This document shows, piece after piece, positions 33,395-37,989 of a DNA stretch of 37,989 nt. Source of the stretch: an uncultured Lachnospiraceae bacterium (GTDB lineage Bacteria > Bacillota > Clostridia > Lachnospirales > Lachnospiraceae); assembly GCA_947650005.1 (NCBI GenBank), contig CANSTU010000029.1, positions 1 to 37,989 of the forward strand, in the 5' to 3' direction. The translations under genes were made by a program, and so were the position numbers. The notes beneath the pieces are model-generated. The model did no database searches. It saw only the letters and a list, made by a program, of their open reading frames with translations, and was not told where the DNA came from. Numbering within the stretch: position 1 is the first letter of the stretch; each line of letters opens with the position of its first letter.

Positions 33395-34498
33395 ATGGAT
33401 AACCTGGGAGGAAACGGCGTCGTAAAACGTCTGATACCCCTGTGGCTGGCTGTTCTATCTTCGGTTATGGCCGCAGGCTGCGGACCGGCTGAACGATTAC
33501 GGGACGCAGCGGGCGCTGGGGAACCGGTGAAGATCGTCCTGACCACCGGGTTTCAGGCGGACGAAGTATTCCGGCTGGAGGATGCCTCCTGCTCCAAGCA
33601 GGAGATTATGGTTTACCTGGCCACGGAGCGTTGCCGGTATGAAACGGTATACGGGCCGGAAATCTGGGATTACGCTGGAAAAGAAGGCGAACTGGAAGGA
33701 AGGCTGAAAGAAAAGGTACTGGCGGAGATCTCCCAGATCAAAGCCATGACCCTTCTGGCTGACGTGAGGGAAATCGCCCTGTCCTCACAGGAGGAGGAGA
33801 TGGCGGCCAAGGCAGCGGAAGCGTATTTCGCTTTGATGGGAGAAGAGGAGCGAAAGGTCCTGGACGTCTCTGCGGAAGTTCTGGAGGGCATGTATCGGGA
33901 CTATGCCCTGGCTGATAAGGTTTACCGGGAAATCATCCGGGATTTGAACCCGGAAATCAGCGATGATGAGGCGCGTACCATTACGGTGCAGCACGTACTG
34001 CTTCGGACGGCAAGAGAAAACGCGGACGGCACCCTCACTCCGCTTTCGGAGGAAGAAATAAGGCAGAAATACGACAAGGCTCAGGAGGTCCGCCGGGCTG
34101 CATCGGAGGGAGAAGCCTTTGAATCCCTGATTGAGAAATACAGCGACGATTCCCAGGGAACCCTTTCCTTTGGCAAAGGCGAGATGGAGGCCGTTTTTGA
34201 GGAAGCGGCTTTCAATCTGGCAAACGGAGAAATCAGCGGGATTGTGGAAACCTCCCAAGGGTACGAAGTGATCAAATGTATCAGTACCTTCAACCGGGAA
34301 GAGACGGATCGAAACAAGGTGAAAATCGCGGAAAAACGCAAGGACGAGGTGTTTGAGCAGGAATACGATGCTTTTGTGGATTCCCTGGCAAGAAACCTGA
34401 ACGAGGAACTGTGGGATTCCGTCACCCTGCCAAGGGGCGATTGGGAAATGCATGCAGGATTCTTCGATCTATACCAGGAATATTTCGGAAGGAGGTAG
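33395..34498 (+). CDS. PrsA/PpiC-type peptidyl-prolyl isomerase lipoprotein
   Basis: This 367-residue extracellular foldase helps exported proteins fold at the membrane-wall interface. The N-terminus RLIPLWLAVLSSVMAAGC is a lipoprotein signal with the lipidated Cys in MAAGC. A helical chaperone region follows, then a parvulin domain (about residues 190-310) with ITVQHVLLRT, SDDSQGTLSFGKGEM, FNLANGEISGIVETSQGYEVIK. The ATG at 33395 is chosen; a GTG at 33383 overlapping the previous stop is an alternative, and the spacing does not settle it. The long PrsA-like N- and C-terminal extensions are present. Confidence 0.88.
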   Translation: MDNLGGNGVVKRLIPLWLAVLSSVMAAGCGPAERLRDAAGAGEPVKIVLTTGFQADEVFRLEDASCSKQEIMVYLATERCRYETVYGPEIWDYAGKEGELEGRLKEKVLAEISQIKAMTLLADVREIALSSQEEEMAAKAAEAYFALMGEEERKVLDVSAEVLEGMYRDYALADKVYREIIRDLNPEISDDEARTITVQHVLLRTARENADGTLTPLSEEEIRQKYDKAQEVRRAASEGEAFESLIEKYSDDSQGTLSFGKGEMEAVFEEAAFNLANGEISGIVETSQGYEVIKCISTFNREETDRNKVKIAEKRKDEVFEQEYDAFVDSLARNLNEELWDSVTLPRGDWEMHAGFFDLYQEYFGRR

Positions 34499-34528
34499 GC
34501 TGCAGAAATACGGAGCGGCCATGAATGG

Positions 34529-34702
34529 ATGAACAGTTTTGAATATGTTGTAGAAAGCTTGGACGGTGACTATGCGAACCTGAGAAGGACGGACGAAGAG
34601 GATGGGGAATTAAAGTTGGTGGCCCGCGCGCTTCTGCCGCCGGAGATCAGAGAGGGCACGAAGCTGCTATATGAATTTTTACAGTATCAGATCATTGAGT
34701 AG
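34529..34702 (+). CDS. Small 57-residue protein, DUF3006-like
   Basis: The frame from ATG 34529 encodes a 57-residue acidic protein: FEYVVESLDGDYANLRRTDE followed by ARALLPPEIREGTKLLYEF. The D-G-D-Y-A-x-L opening and the LPPEIREGTKL turn resemble DUF3006-type small proteins by eye. It follows the foldase lipoprotein after 30 bases. The Shine-Dalgarno GGAG is 13 bases away, which is weak. It ends only 13 bases before the large inverted repeat. Confidence 0.6.
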   Translation: MNSFEYVVESLDGDYANLRRTDEEDGELKLVARALLPPEIREGTKLLYEFLQYQIIE

Positions 34703-34715
34703 ACGGGGGCTTTCC

Positions 34716-35044
34716 TCTACCGCCATCATCGTCCGGAGGGTAACGCCCCTGCCAGGGTTCTCCCCAGGCTACAGGCGGCGAAGCGCCCCGGCCTTGATTT
34801 AGGAAGGGAGGGCCATAGGATACTTTTCGAGTGCATTTCATGCCATGGAGACGAGACCTGCTTCCCAGGAGGGCCGTATCCCGACTGGGAAGCGGCCAGG
34901 GCTCGTCGCAATGCCTGGCATGACGGCACTCGAAAAGTATCCTATGGCCCTCCCTTCCTAAATCAAGGCCGGGGCGCTTCGCCGCCTGTAGCCTGGGGAG
35001 AACCCTGGCAGGGGCGTTACCCTCCGGACGATGATGGCGGTAGA
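34716..35044. repeat. 119-bp perfect inverted repeat with structured 91-base centre
   Basis: The left arm (34716-34834) and right arm (34926-35044) are exact reverse complements over 119 bases. The 91-base centre (34835-34925) can fold further: CATGCC with GGCATG at its edges and CTTCCCAG (34861-34868) with CTGGGAAG (34885-34892) inside. The whole could form a single 329-base foldback. Flanks differ on the two sides, so it is not a simple fold-back of the neighbouring sequence. No target-site duplication is evident. The centre is related to the right edge of the window. Confidence 0.95.
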
Positions 35045-35583
35045 ATATTGTTCCCATCGGGGGCCCCCATTTTCTGGGTATATCCGGCGATGGTCCGGAT
35101 AACCCTTTCGGGCTCCTGCCCGCCATGCTTTAAGAAGGCATGAAAAGAGCCCTGGATTGCGAAGGTAAGGAGAATTTCCTTTTCCTCGCACTGTGCATAC
35201 TCCGGATGGCTACGCATCACCAGGTCGCGAATCCGCTCCTCTATTTTGGTGACCAGGACGCTTCTCCTGCTTCCCGAGAAGAGGATGTATAAAAGGCGGG
35301 TCTGGGACTGAAAGGCCTGGAAGATTTCCACAGTGGCACGACCAGGCTGATCCAGGAGGGTATCGGGGTGGGGAATGGAACCGATGATATTGTCGATCAA
35401 CTCGTCTTCCATGGATTCGGCTAGGTCGTAGATGTCGTGATAGTGTTGATAAAATGTGGCTTTGTTGATAAAAGCCAATTCGGAAAGCTCCTTAATGGTG
35501 ATCTTTTCAATGGGTTTCCTAGAACGCAGTTCTATAAAGGCGCTGTGGATGTTTGCCCTTGTACGTTGAATTCTCAGATCCAT
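35017..35583 (-). CDS. TetR family transcriptional regulator
   Basis: This 188-residue regulator, divergent from glgB, has an N-terminal HTH at residues 8-55 (RANIHSAFIELRS, KITIKELSELAFINKATFYQHYHDIY) and a helical ligand domain. The last nine residues (LPPSSSGG region) are encoded by the right arm of the inverted repeat, so the natural C-terminus was probably replaced. The core helices end before this tail at IRTIAGYTQKMG, so activity is likely kept. The target could be glgB or itself; a palindrome lies in the shared promoter region. Confidence 0.88.
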   Translation of the reverse strand: MDLRIQRTRANIHSAFIELRSRKPIEKITIKELSELAFINKATFYQHYHDIYDLAESMEDELIDNIIGSIPHPDTLLDQPGRATVEIFQAFQSQTRLLYILFSGSRRSVLVTKIEERIRDLVMRSHPEYAQCEEKEILLTFAIQGSFHAFLKHGGQEPERVIRTIAGYTQKMGAPDGNNILPPSSSGG

Positions 35584-35658
35584 CCGGTATATCCATTCTG
35601 CCGTCCTGTGGGTCGCGTTTTATTTAGGAGGAACGCTGTTGGACGGCCTGGGTGTTTT

Positions 35659-35692
35659 TTGACAATTTCCATAAAAAGTAAATTATTTTACT
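35659..35692 (+). promoter_or_regulatory. Candidate glgB promoter with TetR-type palindrome
   Basis: TTGACA (35659-35664) is followed 17 bases on by a weak -10, ATTATT (35682-35687). AGTAAA-TTAT-TTTACT (35677-35692) forms a palindrome over it, a plausible TetR site. Confidence 0.5.
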
Positions 35693-35734
35693 CCCCTTCA
35701 GGATTGATGATAGCCTGTGGGGGCTTTTTGTTTT
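35693..35734 (+). terminator. Terminator or attenuator before glgB
   Basis: CCCC-TT-CAGG pairs with CCTG-TG-GGGG, followed by CTTTTTGTTTT. It lies directly after the candidate promoter and 148 bases before the glgB start, so transcription would have to read through it. Confidence 0.65.
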
Positions 35735-35881
35735 AAGATGATTTTAACAGAATAAACGACGGCAGTCAATTAAATGCTATGCTGGAATCAGAGCATACCA
35801 TTTTGCCAGCAGCCCGTGAGGGACCCTGGTCGGAGAGTTGTTGAAGCATTCTTGTGTTTGGCGTGTTATAGGGAGGTTGTT

Positions 35882-37723
35882 ATGGATTTGTATGGATTTT
35901 ATACGGGAAAGATTTTCGATGCTTATGAGTACCTGGGTTGCAGGCTGGGGCCTGACGGGGCGGTATTTCGGACTTTTGCACCGGCTGCGGAGCGGATCTC
36001 GGTGATCGGGGAATGGAATGGATGGGAGGAATCGGCCATGGAGCGGATACATGACCGGAATTTCTGGGAATGCCGTATCCCGCAAGCCTGTGCGGGAGCG
36101 ATGTATAAATACAGGATCTATCGGAGGGACGGTTCTTACATCGACCATTGCGACCCCTATGGGTTTGGGATGGAGCTGCGGCCCCATAATGCCAGTATCA
36201 TCCGGGATATGGGCAGCTACCGTTTTGATGACGGGGAATGGATGAAAAAGAGGAGCAGCGGTAAAGACAGACCGCTTAATATCTATGAACTGCATGTGGG
36301 ATCCTGGAAGAAAAAAGGGCCGAAGGCAGAGGACTGGTATCGCTATGACGAACTGGCGCAGGAACTGATTCCCTATTTGAAGGAATACAGTTATAACTAT
36401 GTGGAGGTGATGCCGTTGGGGGAGCATCCCTGTGACGAGTCCTGGGGATATCAGGAGACCGGATTTTACAGCCCTACGGCGAGATATGGTACAGCGGATG
36501 AACTGAAAAGGATGGTGGATCTGCTGCATCAAAACGGGATTGGAATCATTCTGGATTTTGTGCCGGTGCATTTTGCGGTGGACAATTATGCGCTGGCAGA
36601 GTATGATGGCACGGCGCTGTACGAATATCCTAACAGTGATGTGGGGAACAGCGAGTGGGGGAGCCGGAATTTCATGCATTCCCGGGGGGAGGTGCGCAGC
36701 TTCCTACAATCCTGCGCAGACTATTGGCTGAAGGAGTACCATATGGACGGGCTGCGGATGGACGCCATCAGCAACATGATCTATTGGCAGGGCTGTCCGG
36801 AGCGGGGGGTGAACGGCAATGCGGTGGATTTTTTGAAAGGGATGAATCAGGGACTGAAGGGCAGGCATCCGGGTATCCTGCTCGCTGCAGAGGATTCCAC
36901 CTCATTTCCCGGGGTGACGAAGCCGGTGGAAGAGGGAGGCTTAGGATTCGATTATAAGTGGGACATGGGCTGGATGAACGATACGCTGGATTATTTCCGG
37001 ACCGGGCCGGAATATCGCAGCAGGGATTATCACAGGCTGACCTTTTCCATGATGTATTATTATGACGAATCTTATCTGCTGCCTTTATCCCATGATGAGG
37101 TGGTACACGGGAAGGCTACCATTTTGCAGAAAATGAATGGGGAATATGAAACGAAATTTCCCCAGGCCAGGGCGCTTTATATGTACATGTACGCCCATCC
37201 CGGTAAGAAGTTGAATTTCATGGGAAATGAGCTGGGACATTTCAGAGAGTGGGATGAGAAGCGGGAACTGGATTGGGACCTGGCCGCCTATCCCGCCCAT
37301 GATGCGTTCCGGCATTTTATAAAGGATCTGAACCACATTTATCGAGAACATCCGGCATTCTGGGCAAAGGACTATGACAGAAAGGGATTTCGCTGGCTGG
37401 ACTGCCATGAGGAGGCGGATTGTATCTATGCCTTTCTACGCACGGACGGAAAGGAGGAGATCGTTGCCGCATTTAACCTGTCCGACCGGGATTATGAAGG
37501 GTTCGCGCTGGAGGTTTCGGAAGGCAGATATGAGGTTCTGCTCGACAGCGACCGGGATATCTACGGCGGGAAAACTGCGACCGCCTCGAACGGAAAGGGA
37601 AACACCTGCCGGCTCGGGAAACAAAAGGAAGGAGGGAAGAATACGGCCAAAGAAGCCTCGGGCTGCCGTCTTCTTCTGAATCTACCGGCTTTTGGAGGGG
37701 TCTATCTGCTAAGGAAGGCATAG
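35882..37723 (+). CDS. glgB: 1,4-alpha-glucan branching enzyme
   Basis: This 613-residue cytoplasmic enzyme makes the alpha-1,6 branch points of glycogen. Residues 10-110 are the CBM48-type N-domain (FRTFAPAAERISVIGEWNGW). The GH13 barrel holds DFVPVHFAVD, DGLRMDAISNM with the nucleophile Asp, LLAAEDSTSFPGVTKP with the acid Glu, and LPLSHDEVVHGK. A C-terminal beta domain closes the protein (YEGFALEVSEGRYEVLLDSD). The ATG at 35882 follows GGGAGG; the frame's earlier start is not supported. No other glycogen gene is adjacent. It is divergent from TetR. Confidence 0.95.
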   Translation: MDLYGFYTGKIFDAYEYLGCRLGPDGAVFRTFAPAAERISVIGEWNGWEESAMERIHDRNFWECRIPQACAGAMYKYRIYRRDGSYIDHCDPYGFGMELRPHNASIIRDMGSYRFDDGEWMKKRSSGKDRPLNIYELHVGSWKKKGPKAEDWYRYDELAQELIPYLKEYSYNYVEVMPLGEHPCDESWGYQETGFYSPTARYGTADELKRMVDLLHQNGIGIILDFVPVHFAVDNYALAEYDGTALYEYPNSDVGNSEWGSRNFMHSRGEVRSFLQSCADYWLKEYHMDGLRMDAISNMIYWQGCPERGVNGNAVDFLKGMNQGLKGRHPGILLAAEDSTSFPGVTKPVEEGGLGFDYKWDMGWMNDTLDYFRTGPEYRSRDYHRLTFSMMYYYDESYLLPLSHDEVVHGKATILQKMNGEYETKFPQARALYMYMYAHPGKKLNFMGNELGHFREWDEKRELDWDLAAYPAHDAFRHFIKDLNHIYREHPAFWAKDYDRKGFRWLDCHEEADCIYAFLRTDGKEEIVAAFNLSDRDYEGFALEVSEGRYEVLLDSDRDIYGGKTATASNGKGNTCRLGKQKEGGKNTAKEASGCRLLLNLPAFGGVYLLRKA

Positions 37724-37910
37724 AATCCGGCCGACCATCCTCCAGATTAGGAACAATCTATCCATAAGGGCTGTTTGGCGTATACACCGCTCTAGGGAAA
37801 CAGAAATGAAACAGCTGCGGCCACGCCCTGTCAGGATTCCGCGGGGGAGCGTCCCAGGAGAGGAGCATCCCAGGAGGGGAGCGGCTGCCCATGTTTCCCC
37901 GCGCCATCGC
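37724..37910. other. Intergenic stretch after glgB
   Basis: No gene is supported here. The motif GAGCGTCCCAGGAG followed by GAGCATCCCAGGAG is a short direct repeat near 37845-37880. No clear terminator for glgB was found. Confidence 0.4.
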
Positions 37911-37989
37911 GCCAGACATTCCGATGAGCCCTGGACGCTTCCCAGTCGGGCAATGGCCCTCCAGGGAAGCAGGTCTCATCTCCATGGCG
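37911..37989. repeat. Second copy of the inverted-repeat core, cut by the window end
   Basis: This 79-base stretch matches the reverse complement of the centre of the 34716-35044 element at about 69 of 79 positions, counted by eye. CTTCCC (from 37938) can pair with GGGAAG (to 37979), as in the first copy. The 119-base arm is not present on its left side; the right side is outside the window. Confidence 0.85.

Noticed and set aside
33383-33395. GTG at 33383 as the foldase start
   Set aside because: It overlaps the previous stop and sits against its only GGAG; the ATG at 33395 gives a cleaner lipoprotein signal, though the choice is not certain.
34716-35044. Inverted repeat as a fold-back assembly artefact
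   Set aside because: A fold-back error would continue the mirror into the left flank; here both flanks differ right after the arms. Long-read confirmation is still needed.
34692-35126. 144-codon minus-strand frame across the inverted repeat
   Set aside because: It exists only because the arms lack stops in that frame; it overlaps tetR and mirrors itself.
37758-37985. 75-codon minus-strand frame at the right edge
   Set aside because: It covers the repeated core, has no ribosome binding site, and no domain is seen.

Overview
The window reads as a chromosomal segment of a Gram-positive anaerobe of the Clostridia, most likely Lachnospiraceae. This is inferred from the mix of families: very large DUF5717-like and DUF5716-like proteins, a DUF6062-like protein, a YtrA-type GntR regulator with its ABC transporter, a UgpB-type lipoprotein transporter without its own ATPase, and strong AGGAGG ribosome binding sites almost everywhere. 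No rRNA, tRNA, CRISPR array or complete insertion sequence was seen.

Layout. 108-2240 (minus strand): a GntR/YtrA repressor, ABC ATPase and ABC-2 permease operon with a consensus promoter and a palindromic operator. 2390-9560 (plus): a four-gene uncharacterised cluster with a 1197-residue helical-repeat protein, an actin/Hsp70-like ATPase candidate, a TPR-like protein and an orphan OmpR-type response regulator. 9590-10700: repeats and a DUF6062-like gene on the minus strand. 10790-15474 (plus): an AEC transporter with a structured leader, an LCP cell-wall ligase with a six-fold 22-residue repeat, and an ABC exporter. 15638-21462: a beta-CASP nuclease, thyA, folA, a sugar epimerase/isomerase, and ilvE with a long structured leader. 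21560-22835: a GNAT acetyltransferase and MgtC/SapB. 22913-28355: a Ugp-like uptake operon divergent from a phosphomannomutase-like HAD phosphatase and a glycerophosphodiester phosphodiesterase. 28436-30855: an AT-rich BlaR1/MecI-type pair beside a sigma-factor fragment, probably acquired. 30922-34702: PHP phosphoesterase, FAD oxidoreductase, lipoprotein prolyl isomerase and a small protein. 34716-35044: a 119-bp perfect inverted repeat. 35017-37723: a TetR regulator divergent from glgB. A second copy of the inverted repeat's core runs off the right end.

How the genes work together. The clearest units are thyA-folA (dTMP synthesis and folate recycling), the Ugp-like transporter with its phosphodiesterase (capture and breakdown of glycerophosphodiesters), the YtrA operon, and the BlaR1/MecI pair with its own operators. 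The least understood is the 2.5-9.6 kb cluster.

The most unusual DNA-level signal is a dispersed family of two-hairpin repeats. Hairpin II shows compensatory changes between copies, and the repeats often lie just upstream of a gene, where their tail supplies the Shine-Dalgarno sequence. Together with the 119-bp foldback element they are the best candidates for something undescribed.
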